Below, in pieces: positions 17,931-26,932 of a stretch of DNA of 64,000 nucleotides. Position numbers and translations under genes: made by a program. How positions within the stretch are numbered: position 1 is the first letter of the stretch; every line of letters starts with the position of its first letter. Source of the DNA: DATBVX01 sp963695985 (GTDB taxonomy: Bacteria > Pseudomonadota > Gammaproteobacteria > Steroidobacterales > Steroidobacteraceae); the NCBI GenBank assembly GCA_963695985.1, contig CAVOIC010000011.1, positions 1 to 64,000 on the forward strand, read 5' to 3'. The notes under the pieces were generated by a model. The model was not told the origin of the DNA. It ran no database searches and saw nothing but the letters and a program-made list of their open reading frames with translations.

Positions 17931-19259
17931 GTGGAAGCGTCGCTGTGGAGCCGTTGTCTGCGGCTGCTTGAGTCGGAAATTCCCGAGCAGCAGTTCAATA
18001 CCTGGGTACGCCCGCTGCAAGCCGTCGAAGAGGATGGCGTGCTGCGCCTGCTTGCGCCGAACCGCTTCGTGGTCGACTGGTTGACCCAGAATCTGCGCGG
18101 GCGGATCGAGGAGCTGATTGGCGCGGTGGCGGATTCGCAGGCGCCGCAGATTCATCTCGAAGTGGGGTCACGCTCTCTTACGCCCGCTGCCATCGCCGTC
18201 AACGGAGCGCGCCCTAAGCGCGTCGAAGCTGTAGTCGTCGGTGGGCGACTTAACCCGGAATTCACATTTGCCAATTTCGTCGAGGGCAAGAGCAACCAGC
18301 TCGCCAAGGCAGCGGCACAACAGGTCGCCGAGAATCCCGGGCGCGCCTACAACCCGCTTTTCATTTACGGCGGCGTAGGCCTCGGCAAGACCCACCTCAT
18401 GCAGGCAGTCGCGAACACGATCCGCGCTCGCAACCCCGATGCGCGCGTGGCCTACGTGCACTCGGAGCGCTTCGTGGGCGACATGGTCAAGGCTCTGCAA
18501 CACAACACCATCAACGAATTCAAGACTGCGTATCGCACACTAGATGCACTGCTGATCGACGACATCCAGTTCTTCGCCGGCAAGGAACGATCGCAGGAAG
18601 AATTCTTTCATACGTTCAACGCGCTGCTGGAAGGCCAGCAGCAGGTCATTCTTACCTGCGATCGCTACCCCAAGGAAGTTGACGGACTCGAAGAGCGGCT
18701 CAAGTCTCGCTTTGGCTGGGGCCTTACAGTTGCGATCGAGCGCCCCGAGCTTGAGACATGTGTGGCCATCCTGATGAGCAAGGCTAGCGCCGCCCGCGTC
18801 GAGTTGCCTGAGGAAGTGGCATTTTTCATTGCGAAGCGGATTCGCTCCAACGTACGTGAGCTGGAAGGCGCGCTGCGCCGTGTAGTCGCAAACTCGCACT
18901 TCACGGGCCGGCCCATCAGCTTGGACTTTGCCAAGGAAGCTTTGCGAGACCTTCTAGCGCTGCAGGACAAGCTGGTCACGGTCGAGAATATTCAGAAGAC
19001 TGTAGCTGAGTACTACAAGATCCGAGTTGGAGACCTGCTCTCGAAGCGCCGGAGTCGTTCGATTGCGCGTCCGCGGCAGGTGGCGATGGCACTGGCCAAG
19101 GAACTGACGACTCATAGCCTCCCGGAGATTGGCGATGCTTTTGGAGGCCGGGATCACACGACGGTGCTGCATGCCTGCAAGCGCATAAAGGGCCTGCGTG
19201 AATCGGAGACGCGGATCGGTGAGGATTATTCGAATCTGTTGAGAACACTCACTGATTAG
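17931..19259 (+). CDS. dnaA: Chromosomal replication initiator DnaA
   Basis: The AAA+ initiator that binds DnaA boxes and melts oriC. With the GTG at 17931 the protein has 442 residues and begins EASLWSRCLRLLESEIPEQQ; the longer reading from 17715 adds sequence not found in the family. Domain I is residues 1 to about 80. The AAA+ part has Walker A GGVGLGKTHL near residue 147, Walker B LLIDDIQFF and the sensor II arginine region (RSNVRELEGALRR). Domain IV carries the box-reading signature GGRDHTTVLHACKRI near the C-terminus. It diverges from rpmH and leads into dnaN across a 207-base region with DnaA boxes. Confidence 0.97.
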   Translation: MEASLWSRCLRLLESEIPEQQFNTWVRPLQAVEEDGVLRLLAPNRFVVDWLTQNLRGRIEELIGAVADSQAPQIHLEVGSRSLTPAAIAVNGARPKRVEAVVVGGRLNPEFTFANFVEGKSNQLAKAAAQQVAENPGRAYNPLFIYGGVGLGKTHLMQAVANTIRARNPDARVAYVHSERFVGDMVKALQHNTINEFKTAYRTLDALLIDDIQFFAGKERSQEEFFHTFNALLEGQQQVILTCDRYPKEVDGLEERLKSRFGWGLTVAIERPELETCVAILMSKASAARVELPEEVAFFIAKRIRSNVRELEGALRRVVANSHFTGRPISLDFAKEALRDLLALQDKLVTVENIQKTVAEYYKIRVGDLLSKRRSRSIARPRQVAMALAKELTTHSLPEIGDAFGGRDHTTVLHACKRIKGLRESETRIGEDYSNLLRTLTD

Positions 19260-19466
19260 TGTGGATTCCCTGTGCACCCAACTGTGGATAAAGTTACCCA
19301 CAGTGCCAGCACAGCTTGCCGCAAGGATTCGGATACTGAGTTCAGTGCTTTCTACAGCACGTAAGTCTTTGCCTTATATGAAAATTATCGGGTTCCCAAC
19401 AGAAAACAGAGAACTCAACAATAACGATAACAGTAGTCTTAAGAAGAAACAGTAACAGGAGTAAAG
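19260..19466. other. Likely chromosomal origin of replication (oriC)
   Basis: This 207-base gap between dnaA and dnaN has a perfect DnaA box TGTGGATAA at 19283-19291 (TTATCCACA on the minus strand), a one-mismatch box TTACCCACA at 19294-19302, and a weaker TGTGGATTC at 19260-19268. About 80 bases further on, from 19377 to 19460, the sequence turns AT-rich with repeated AACAATAACGATAAC-like stretches suited to duplex opening. The neighbours (dnaA, dnaN, recF, gyrB, parS sites) fit an origin. The same gap must hold the dnaN promoter. An origin in the rpmH-dnaA gap is the alternative, but I see no good box there. Confidence 0.6.
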
Positions 19467-20564
19467 ATGAAGCTCAGCGCGAATCGGGAAACGATTCTCC
19501 AACCTCTGCAGGCCATTATTGGCGTTGTTGAGCGTCGTCAGACGATGCCGATCCTGGCCAACGTTCTGTTATCGGCACGTGATGGTCGGTTGTCCGTAAC
19601 AGCAACGGACCTCGAAGTGGAGTTGGTAGCAGGCGTTGAAGTTTCGGTGCAAAGCGCGGGTGATATAACCGTGCCGGGTCGCAAGCTCCTGGACATTTGT
19701 CGCGCGTTGCCGGAGGGAGCATCAGTCACGTTGTCCGTTGAAGGCGAAAAGGCAGTTATCCGGGCCGGCCGCAGTCGATTCGCTTTGTCGAGCCTGCCCG
19801 CTACTGAGTTCCCAACAGTCGAGGAGATCAGCGCACAGCAGACTCTGGAGCTACCGCAGAGCGAGTTTCGGGCACTGTTGGATCAAACGCATTTCTCGAT
19901 GGCACAGCAGGATGTTCGTTACTACCTCAACGGCATGCTGCTCGAAACGGATGGCGACATGCTGCGGGCGGTCGCCACCGACGGCCACCGCTTAGCGCTC
20001 TGTGAGATGACAATGCCGTCGAAGGCTAAGACTAACCAGCAAGTCATCGTCCCGCGGAAGGGGGTACTGGAGCTGCAGCGCATTCTCGGCACGGATGGAA
20101 TCGTCAATGTCGCGATCGGGACAAATCACGTTCGCGTCCAGATCGGCGATATTCGCTTCACTTCAAAGCTAATTGATGGCCGTTTCCCAGAATATAGTCG
20201 AGTAATTCCCGCTTCACCGGGCAAGATCGTGAACGCAGAGCGAGAAACATTGCGCCATGCTCTGCAGCGTGCAGCCATCCTGTCGAACGAAAAATACCGT
20301 GGAATCCGCCTCACGATTAAGCCAGGTGCTATGACGATCCAAGCTCATAACCCGGAGCAGGAAGAGGCTGAAGAGGAGATCGAGGTCAGCTACCAAGGCG
20401 ACGATCTGGAAGTCGGCTTTAATGTGAATTATCTGCTCGACGCTCTGGGTGCTCTTGAGGGGCCACAGGTTGAGCTTGGGTTGAGCGACTCGAACAGTAG
20501 TTGTCTGATCCGCAGCCCCGAGCAAACAGCCTCCAAGTATGTCGTGATGCCAATGCGCCTGTGA
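19467..20564 (+). CDS. dnaN: DNA polymerase III beta sliding clamp
   Basis: The ring-shaped processivity clamp that tethers Pol III and many repair partners to DNA. The 365-residue length, the start MKLSANRETILQPLQAIIGV and the ending YVVMPMRL are all typical, and three clamp-like repeats can be followed (about 1-120, 121-245, 246-365). The ATG at 19467 has an AGGAG box six bases upstream. It follows oriC and is followed after ten bases by recF, giving the usual dnaA-dnaN-recF-gyrB order. Confidence 0.97.
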   Translation: MKLSANRETILQPLQAIIGVVERRQTMPILANVLLSARDGRLSVTATDLEVELVAGVEVSVQSAGDITVPGRKLLDICRALPEGASVTLSVEGEKAVIRAGRSRFALSSLPATEFPTVEEISAQQTLELPQSEFRALLDQTHFSMAQQDVRYYLNGMLLETDGDMLRAVATDGHRLALCEMTMPSKAKTNQQVIVPRKGVLELQRILGTDGIVNVAIGTNHVRVQIGDIRFTSKLIDGRFPEYSRVIPASPGKIVNAERETLRHALQRAAILSNEKYRGIRLTIKPGAMTIQAHNPEQEEAEEEIEVSYQGDDLEVGFNVNYLLDALGALEGPQVELGLSDSNSSCLIRSPEQTASKYVVMPMRL

Positions 20565-20574
20565 GCATTCCAGG

Positions 20575-21639
20575 GTGGCCCTAAGGTCGGTCCGGCTTCA
20601 AGACTTTCGCTGTTTCGACACCGTAGATTTCGAGCTCGATCCGAGGGTCACGCTCTTTCGCGGCTCCAATGGCTCGGGCAAGAGCAGCTTGCTCGAGGCG
20701 ATGTTCTTTCTGGGCCGCGGCCGCTCGTTTCGAACCGCGCGCCTAGATACTGTCGTGCGGCACGACCAGCCAAGGCTTCTCGTTAGTGGCGCGATTGAGC
20801 AAGGGCCAATCCTCGTGCCGCTGGTGGTCGAGCATTGCGCTGGCGAGACGGTGGGGCATCTTCGTGGTGAGCGCGTCTCTTCCCTGGCGGAATTGAGCGC
20901 AGCTTTTCCAGTGCAGGTGATCGATCCAGGTGTCCACAAACTCATCGAAGAAGGCCCGCTACGCCGCCGCCGCCTGGTTGACTGGGGCGTGTTCCACGTG
21001 GAACCTGGGTACCTCGCCGCGTGGCAACGTTTTCGCCGGGCGCTTCGGCAGCGGAACGCTGCGCTACAGCACCGGGCCGTCAGCAACCTCGACGTGTGGG
21101 ATGAAGCCCTGGCAGCGGCCGCCGAAGAGGTGAGCGCCGCACGGACACGTTACGTGGCGCAGAGCAGTCCCTACTGGCTCGCTGCCTGCGAGGATCTCCT
21201 GGGCTCCGCAGTGTCGATCCGCTACTTGCCGGGTTGGTCGGAAGAACAGGGGATCGTGAGCGCGATCGAGCGCGCACGAGCGACCGACTACCAGCGTCGC
21301 ACTACCACGGTCGGGCCACACCGAGCCGATCTTCTGATTGAGACCCCTCAAGGCCTGGCGAAAGCCGCCGTCTCGCGGGGGCAGCAGAAACTGCTTGCCG
21401 CAGGTTTGATACTTGGTCAGCTCGAATTCCACATCGCCCGATATGCGCTGCGACCAACTCTTCTGCTGGATGATCCGGCAGCGGAACTAGACGAAGACGC
21501 CATTCGCCGATTCAGCGAGCGGGCATTCCGCCTCGATGCCCAGCTGGTTGTGACGTCCCTACCAGCGCAGTTGCCAGGGCTGATAGAGCTCAACCGAGAG
21601 TTCCACGTGGAACAGGGTCGAATACGTCAGATGCTATAA
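20575..21639 (+). CDS. recF: DNA replication and repair protein RecF
   Basis: An SMC-like ATPase of 354 residues that helps RecO and RecR load RecA at gaps. The start GTG at 20575 gives ALRSVRLQDFRCFDTVDFEL. Walker A is FRGSNGSGKSSLLEA (about residues 29-43). The ABC-type signature lies at SRGQQKLLAAGL and Walker B at PTLLLDDPAAELDE. Two parS sites lie inside the gene, one mid-gene where it encodes FHVEP and one near the 3' end where it encodes FHVEQ. Confidence 0.96.
   Translation: MALRSVRLQDFRCFDTVDFELDPRVTLFRGSNGSGKSSLLEAMFFLGRGRSFRTARLDTVVRHDQPRLLVSGAIEQGPILVPLVVEHCAGETVGHLRGERVSSLAELSAAFPVQVIDPGVHKLIEEGPLRRRRLVDWGVFHVEPGYLAAWQRFRRALRQRNAALQHRAVSNLDVWDEALAAAAEEVSAARTRYVAQSSPYWLAACEDLLGSAVSIRYLPGWSEEQGIVSAIERARATDYQRRTTTVGPHRADLLIETPQGLAKAAVSRGQQKLLAAGLILGQLEFHIARYALRPTLLLDDPAAELDEDAIRRFSERAFRLDAQLVVTSLPAQLPGLIELNREFHVEQGRIRQML
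20990..21005. promoter_or_regulatory. parS centromere site 1
   Basis: TGTTCCACGTGGAACC matches the ParB-binding palindrome TGTTCCACGTGGAACA at 15 of 16 positions. It lies inside recF about 1.6 kb from the likely oriC. The cognate parA and parB genes are in this window, about 38-40 kb to the right. Confidence 0.9.
21599..21614. promoter_or_regulatory. parS centromere site 2
   Basis: AGTTCCACGTGGAACA matches the parS palindrome at 15 of 16 positions, with the mismatch at the opposite end from site 1. It is 609 bases from site 1, near the recF 3' end and just before the gyrB promoter. Confidence 0.9.
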
Positions 21640-21640
21640 T
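21632..21640 (+). promoter_or_regulatory. Extended -10 promoter of gyrB
   Basis: TGCTATAAT is an extended -10 element (TGn followed by TATAAT at 21635-21640). No good -35 is seen 17 bases upstream, as is common for extended -10 promoters. It would start transcription roughly 20 bases before the gyrB ATG. It lies beside parS site 2, so ParB spreading could influence it. Confidence 0.5.
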
Positions 21641-21665
21641 TCCTGCCCCCAAAACGAGAGCCCAC

Positions 21666-24083
21666 ATGTCGGAAAAAGACGTCTACGATTCAAGCAAAAT
21701 CAAAGTCTTAAAAGGGCTCGACGCGGTGCGCAAACGTCCGGGCATGTACATCGGCGATACCGACGATGGGACCGGTTTGCACCACATGGTTTTCGAGGTC
21801 GTGGACAATTCGATCGATGAGGCGCTAGCAGGCTTCTGCGATCGCATCGTGGTCACCATTCACGCCGACGAATCTGTCACGGTCGCCGACAATGGCCGCG
21901 GGATCCCGGTAGATATCCACCTAGATGAAGGAAGATCGGCCGCAGAAGTCATCATGACAGTGCTGCATTCGGGCGGGAAGTTCGATGACAGCTCTTATAA
22001 GGTTTCGGGTGGGCTGCACGGAGTCGGTGTTTCGGTCGTCAACGCCCTATCGGAATACCTGGTGCTGACAATCAGTCGGGATGGCAGGACCCACCAGCAA
22101 GAGTATCGGCTAGGGGAACCAGTAGCGCCGCTGCAGGTGGTCGGTCAGACGAGCGAGCGCGGCACGATCATTCGCTTCAAGCCGAGCGCGACGATATTCA
22201 CCAACATCGAGTTCAATTACGAGTTGCTCGCCAAACGGCTCCGCGAGCTCTCCTTCCTGAACTCCGGCGTGCGCATCGAGCTCATCGACGAGCGTGAGGA
22301 AAAGAACGATGTGTTCGAGTACGAAGGCGGCATCCAGGCCTTCGTCAAGTACCTGAGTCGCAGCCGCACGCCGATTCACGAGACGATCCTTTCGTTTCAC
22401 GCCGAGCAGGCTGGGGCAGTGGTGGAGGTCGCCATGCAATGGAACGACTCCTACCAGGAGAGCATGTTCTGCTACACCAACAACATCCCGCAGAAGGACG
22501 GCGGCACGCATTTGGCAGGCTTTCGCAGCGCTTTGACGCGCACGCTGAACAACTACATCGAGAAAGAGGCCTCGGGTAAGAAAGAAAAGATGATGACGAC
22601 CGGCGACGACGCGCGTGAAGGGCTCACGGCGATCCTCTCGGTCAAGTTGCCGGATCCGAAGTTCTCCTCTCAGACCAAAGACAAGCTCGTCTCATCTGAA
22701 GTGAAGGCGATCGTTGAATCGACCGTGGCCGAGCGGCTCGAGGAGTTTCTGCTCGAGCATCCGCAGGACGCGCGCGCGATCGTTGCGAAGATCATGGAAG
22801 CCGCGCGTGCACGCGAGGCCGCACGCAAGGCGCGAGAGATGACGCGACGAAAGGGAGCGCTCGATTTTGCCGGACTGCCCGGAAAACTTGCCGACTGTCA
22901 GGAGAAAGATCCGGCGCTGTCGGAGCTGTTCCTGGTCGAGGGCGACTCCGCCGGTGGCTCGGCCAAACAGGGACGCGACCGGCGCACACAGGCGATCCTG
23001 CCCCTGAAGGGGAAGATCCTTAATGTCGAAAAGGCGCGCTTTGACAAGATGCTGTCATCGGCTGAAGTTGGCACCCTGATCACAGCACTTGGCTGCGGGA
23101 TCGGGCGAGATGACTTCGAGATCGCGAATCTTCGCTACCACAGAATCATCATTATGACGGACGCGGACGTGGACGGGTCACACATCCGTACCCTTCTGCT
23201 TACGTTCTTCTATCGGCAAATGCCGCAGCTGATTGAGGGCGGCCACATCTATATCGCCCAGCCCCCGCTGTACAAAGTCCGTAAGGGCAAACAGGAGCAC
23301 TACGTCAAGGACGACTCGGAGCTGAATGCTTTGCTCCTGAACTCGGCGCTGGACTCAGCCGCATTGCACGTCAACTCGGAGGCGCCCCCATTGGCCGGTG
23401 CGGGGCTGGAATCGTTGGCCCGACGCTATGAAGAGGTCCAGGCGATCATCAAGCGTTGGTCCCGCCGGTACGACGAGCGCGTTCTGGAACAGATGATCTA
23501 TCTCCCGGAACTCACGACGGCCGCGTTCGACAGCGCGGATGCTCTCAGCTCCTGGTGTCGCAGGCTCGATCAGCGCCTCAACGCCCTCAACGATGCGACG
23601 CGCACATTCCGCGTGGCACTACATACGGGCGGCGACGGCACGCCGCAGCGGATCGACGTCCACCGTACCGAACACGGTGTGACGGCAACCAAGCACATAC
23701 AACGCGAGTTCTTCGATTCGGCGGAATATCGCCGCATCGTCGAGCTCGGCCGCACCCTGGCCGACCTGATCGGCGAGGGTGCCTACGTGATCAAGGGCGA
23801 GGAGCGGCACGAAGTAGCAAGCCTCAAGGAAGCGATGCATTGGCTGCTCGAGCAAACCAAGAAAGGTCAGACGATCCAGCGCTACAAGGGTCTCGGTGAA
23901 ATGAACCCCGAGCAGCTATGGGATACGACGATCAATCCTGAGTCGCGGAGGCTGATGCAGGTCAGGATTGAAGATGCGGTCGCTGCGGACGATATCTTTA
24001 CGACACTGATGGGAGATCAGGTCGAGCCACGCCGCGAGTTCATCGAGAAGAACGCGCTCGCCGTCGCTAATCTGGATATCTGA
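21666..24083 (+). CDS. gyrB: DNA gyrase subunit B
   Basis: The ATPase subunit of DNA gyrase, which with GyrA adds negative supercoils. The 805 residues match the Gammaproteobacterial form with the long insertion in the TOPRIM region. The GHKL ATPase part has VVDNSIDEALAG and DNGRGIPVDIH; the transducer follows; the TOPRIM domain has LFLVEGDSAGGSAKQ (about residue 424) and the metal-binding DADVDGSHI; the GyrA-contacting tail includes QRYKGLGEMNP. It closes the dnaA-dnaN-recF-gyrB run and faces the acyltransferase gene 37 bases away. Confidence 0.98.
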   Translation: MSEKDVYDSSKIKVLKGLDAVRKRPGMYIGDTDDGTGLHHMVFEVVDNSIDEALAGFCDRIVVTIHADESVTVADNGRGIPVDIHLDEGRSAAEVIMTVLHSGGKFDDSSYKVSGGLHGVGVSVVNALSEYLVLTISRDGRTHQQEYRLGEPVAPLQVVGQTSERGTIIRFKPSATIFTNIEFNYELLAKRLRELSFLNSGVRIELIDEREEKNDVFEYEGGIQAFVKYLSRSRTPIHETILSFHAEQAGAVVEVAMQWNDSYQESMFCYTNNIPQKDGGTHLAGFRSALTRTLNNYIEKEASGKKEKMMTTGDDAREGLTAILSVKLPDPKFSSQTKDKLVSSEVKAIVESTVAERLEEFLLEHPQDARAIVAKIMEAARAREAARKAREMTRRKGALDFAGLPGKLADCQEKDPALSELFLVEGDSAGGSAKQGRDRRTQAILPLKGKILNVEKARFDKMLSSAEVGTLITALGCGIGRDDFEIANLRYHRIIIMTDADVDGSHIRTLLLTFFYRQMPQLIEGGHIYIAQPPLYKVRKGKQEHYVKDDSELNALLLNSALDSAALHVNSEAPPLAGAGLESLARRYEEVQAIIKRWSRRYDERVLEQMIYLPELTTAAFDSADALSSWCRRLDQRLNALNDATRTFRVALHTGGDGTPQRIDVHRTEHGVTATKHIQREFFDSAEYRRIVELGRTLADLIGEGAYVIKGEERHEVASLKEAMHWLLEQTKKGQTIQRYKGLGEMNPEQLWDTTINPESRRLMQVRIEDAVAADDIFTTLMGDQVEPRREFIEKNALAVANLDI

Positions 24084-24120
24084 CGGTATTCGATGCCACT
24101 GGCTCAGCCGGCGGTGGCGC

Positions 24121-24831
24121 TTATCGCGGCTGCAATTTCGCCACTGTCGACTCGATCCAGCTCTGAACGCGCTCGTTGAGCTCACGAGGTTCAATGCCTC
24201 GGGGATCTATGGCTGGGCCGATGACGACGCGAATCGTCCCGGGTTTCTTTATCAGCCCGCGCCGCGGCCAGTACGAGCCCGCATCATGTGCGACGGGAAT
24301 GATCAGCCGGCCGGTCTGCGTCGCAAGCAGGGCGCCGCTGACACCGTATCTGCGGGTCTGACCCGCCGGCATGCGTGTGCCTTCGGGAAAGATCAGGACC
24401 CACATGCCGCTCGCAAGGCGCGCCTTGCCCTGTTCTACGACCCGATTCACCGCCACGTGACCGCTGCCGCGATCGATGACGATGGGGCGCATGAGACGAA
24501 TCGCCCAACCGACGACCGGAATCCACATCAGCTCATGCTTCAGCACCCATGACTGGGGCGGGAAGACCAGCATCTGCGCGATCGTTTCCCAGGAAGAGGA
24601 ATGCTTCCACATCGAGATGTGGTTGTCGGGCGGTATGTTCTCGCGCCCTTCGACCACGTAGTCGAGCCCGCAAGCTCGTTTGAGCAGCCATATCACGCTC
24701 TTGGCCCACGAGAGCGACGCGGCATAACGCATCCTGTAAGGGCACACCCCCAGGACCACAATGAGAGCTGAAAAGACCAGCGTCGCGATGAATAGATAAG
24801 CGGTGAAGAACAGTGACCTGAGGAGCTGCAT
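24121..24831 (-). CDS. 1-acylglycerol-3-phosphate O-acyltransferase (PlsC family)
   Basis: An inner-membrane acyltransferase of 236 residues that would add the second acyl chain to lysophosphatidic acid. It has an N-terminal membrane helix (SLFFTAYLFIATLVFSALIV), the catalytic block KHSSSWET, the beta/gamma-proteobacterial variant of the H-x4-D motif with Glu, and the substrate motif FPEGTRMPAG. I choose the ATG at 24831, immediately after the glyS stop; the longer ORF to 25032 only shadows glyS. A glyQ-glyS-plsC order on one strand suggests a shared transcript. A specialised acyltransferase of the same family cannot be ruled out. Confidence 0.85.
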   Translation of the reverse strand: MQLLRSLFFTAYLFIATLVFSALIVVLGVCPYRMRYAASLSWAKSVIWLLKRACGLDYVVEGRENIPPDNHISMWKHSSSWETIAQMLVFPPQSWVLKHELMWIPVVGWAIRLMRPIVIDRGSGHVAVNRVVEQGKARLASGMWVLIFPEGTRMPAGQTRRYGVSGALLATQTGRLIIPVAHDAGSYWPRRGLIKKPGTIRVVIGPAIDPRGIEPRELNERVQSWIESTVAKLQPR

Positions 24832-24832
24832 G

Positions 24833-26932
24833 TCAGCCCTGCAGGCGTGACAGATCGGCGGTGTGCAGGAACAGGTTGCGCAGCTGGACAAGCAGCGCGA
24901 GACGGTTGCCGCGCAACTGCAGGTCGTCATCCATGACCATAACGGAATCGAAAAACGCGTCGACCGGCTCGCGCAGCAGTGCCAGCCGTTGCAGCGCCTC
25001 GGTGTAATTGCGTTGCTCGAGCAGTGGTTCAACCTGTGGACGAAGACGCTCGAGTTCCCCGTGCAGCCGGCGCTCGGCAGGTGCGCGCAGCAGGTCTGTA
25101 TTCACCACCTGCGTCGCAGGCAGCTGGGTCTTGCGCAGGATGTTTGCGATTCGCTTGTTTGCCGAGGCCAGGCTCTTTGCGGCCTCGAGTTTCAGGAACC
25201 GCTCCACCGCGCGCAGCCTGGCGTCGAAGTCAAGCGGCGAAGGCGGGCGGTTGCTGAGCACCGAGTCGAACATTTCCGTGCTGATCTCGAGTCCGGAGGC
25301 GCGATCCAGATAGTAGGCACGAAGACGCTCCATGACGTAGTCGTAAACCTGCTCGCACACAGCGTCACCCACCGACCCGACACCGGCGGAGTGAGAGCTG
25401 ACTAGTCTTACAGCCGCTGCAATCAGCTCGCGCAGGTCGAGCTCGAGCTGCCGTTCGATGATGATGCGGACCATTCCAAGCGCCGCACGGCGCACGCCGA
25501 ATGGATCCCGCGTCCCGCTGGGTTTTTCGTCAATCGCGAATATGCCGGTAATCGTGTCGAGCTTGTCCGCGATGGCGAGCGCCATGCCGACCCGGCTGGC
25601 GGGCAGCTCATCGCCGGCGAAGCGCGGAAGGTAGTGCTCCCCGATCGCCGCGGCGACGTCAGCCGGCTCACCGTCGTGTTGCGCGTAGTAACAACCCATA
25701 GTCCCCTGCAGCTCGGGAAACTCTCCCACCATTGCTGTCAGCAGGTCGCATTTGCACAGGTCGGCGGCGCGCTCTGCGCGGCGCGGATCGGCGCCAATGC
25801 GCGCCGCAATCTGCACGGCGAGAGCCCTGGTGCGCGTGACCTTATCCTGCAGCGACCCGAGGCGCGCCTGGTAGGTCACCTGCGCCAATGCAGCACAGCG
25901 GGCCGCGAGCGGGACTTTCCGGTCAGTCGCATAGAAGAACGCTGCGTCGGCAAGGCGCGGGCGCACGACCCGCTCATTTCCCGCCCGCACCTGGTCCGGA
26001 TCGCGGCTCTCGATGTTGCTGACGGCAATGAATTGCGGCAGCAATTCGCCATTGCTCCCCTTCAGCGGAAAATAGCGCTGATGGTCCTGCAACGTGGCGA
26101 TCAGCACTTCGCGGGGCAATTCGAGAAAACGCTGCTCGAAACGGCCGGCCAGGGGCACGGGCCACTCGACCAGGGATGTCACCTCTTCGAGCAAGGTCTC
26201 ATCCATCACCGGTGCGCCACCCAGCGAGGCGGCAAGCTGCTGAGTTGCCGATCGAATGCGTTCGCGTCGCTCCTCGAAATCGGCCAATACAAATCCACGC
26301 CTTGCCAGTGCACCGACGTAACCACCGGGCGTGGAGATCCGCAGTGGCTTTGGCGCGTGAAAGCGGTGCCCGCGCGTGTAGCGATCGCTCTGCACACCCA
26401 GGATCGTCGCCGGCACGACATCTCTGCCGAAAAGCAGTACCACCCAGTGCACAGGGCGGACGAATTCCGCAGTACCGCTCCCCCAACGCATCCGCCTCGG
26501 AATCGGGAGCGCGTCCAGGGCTCCCTGGACGATGCTCGGCAGCAGCTCACCCGTGGACAAACCGGGCCGACGCGCGTTGTACAGCAGGACCTCGCCTTTG
26601 GCCTCCTGCACGCGCTGCAGGGCGCCCACGCTCGTACCACACGATTCGGCAAAGGCTATTGCGGCGCGCGTCGGTTGCCCGCTCGCATCGAAGGCCGCCG
26701 CCACGGGCGGGCCACGGCGCTTCACCTCCTGCTCAGGTTGCTGCTCTGACACGCCCTTGACCAAGACCGCTAGCCGGCGCGGAGTGGCGAATTGTCGACC
26801 CCGGCCATGACCGATCCGGGACTCATCGAGGCGTCGCACCAGTTCGGCAAGAAAAGCCTCGGCGAGTCCCTTCAGCGCTGGTGGCGGAAGTTCCTCGGTT
26901 CCGATCTCGACTAACAGGTCGCGTTTGTTCAC
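24833..26932 (-). CDS. glyS: Glycyl-tRNA synthetase beta subunit
   Basis: The 699-residue large subunit of the heterotetrameric glycyl-tRNA synthetase, which binds and positions tRNA-Gly. It begins RDLLVEIGTEELPPPALKGL, a family hallmark, and ends in the anticodon-binding helical region (VMVMDDDLQLRGNRLALL, then LFLHTADLSRLQG). Its ATG overlaps the glyQ stop by four bases (ATGA), as expected for two subunits made in equal amounts. The plsC-like gene follows with essentially no gap. Confidence 0.97.
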   Translation of the reverse strand: MNKRDLLVEIGTEELPPPALKGLAEAFLAELVRRLDESRIGHGRGRQFATPRRLAVLVKGVSEQQPEQEVKRRGPPVAAAFDASGQPTRAAIAFAESCGTSVGALQRVQEAKGEVLLYNARRPGLSTGELLPSIVQGALDALPIPRRMRWGSGTAEFVRPVHWVVLLFGRDVVPATILGVQSDRYTRGHRFHAPKPLRISTPGGYVGALARRGFVLADFEERRERIRSATQQLAASLGGAPVMDETLLEEVTSLVEWPVPLAGRFEQRFLELPREVLIATLQDHQRYFPLKGSNGELLPQFIAVSNIESRDPDQVRAGNERVVRPRLADAAFFYATDRKVPLAARCAALAQVTYQARLGSLQDKVTRTRALAVQIAARIGADPRRAERAADLCKCDLLTAMVGEFPELQGTMGCYYAQHDGEPADVAAAIGEHYLPRFAGDELPASRVGMALAIADKLDTITGIFAIDEKPSGTRDPFGVRRAALGMVRIIIERQLELDLRELIAAAVRLVSSHSAGVGSVGDAVCEQVYDYVMERLRAYYLDRASGLEISTEMFDSVLSNRPPSPLDFDARLRAVERFLKLEAAKSLASANKRIANILRKTQLPATQVVNTDLLRAPAERRLHGELERLRPQVEPLLEQRNYTEALQRLALLREPVDAFFDSVMVMDDDLQLRGNRLALLVQLRNLFLHTADLSRLQG

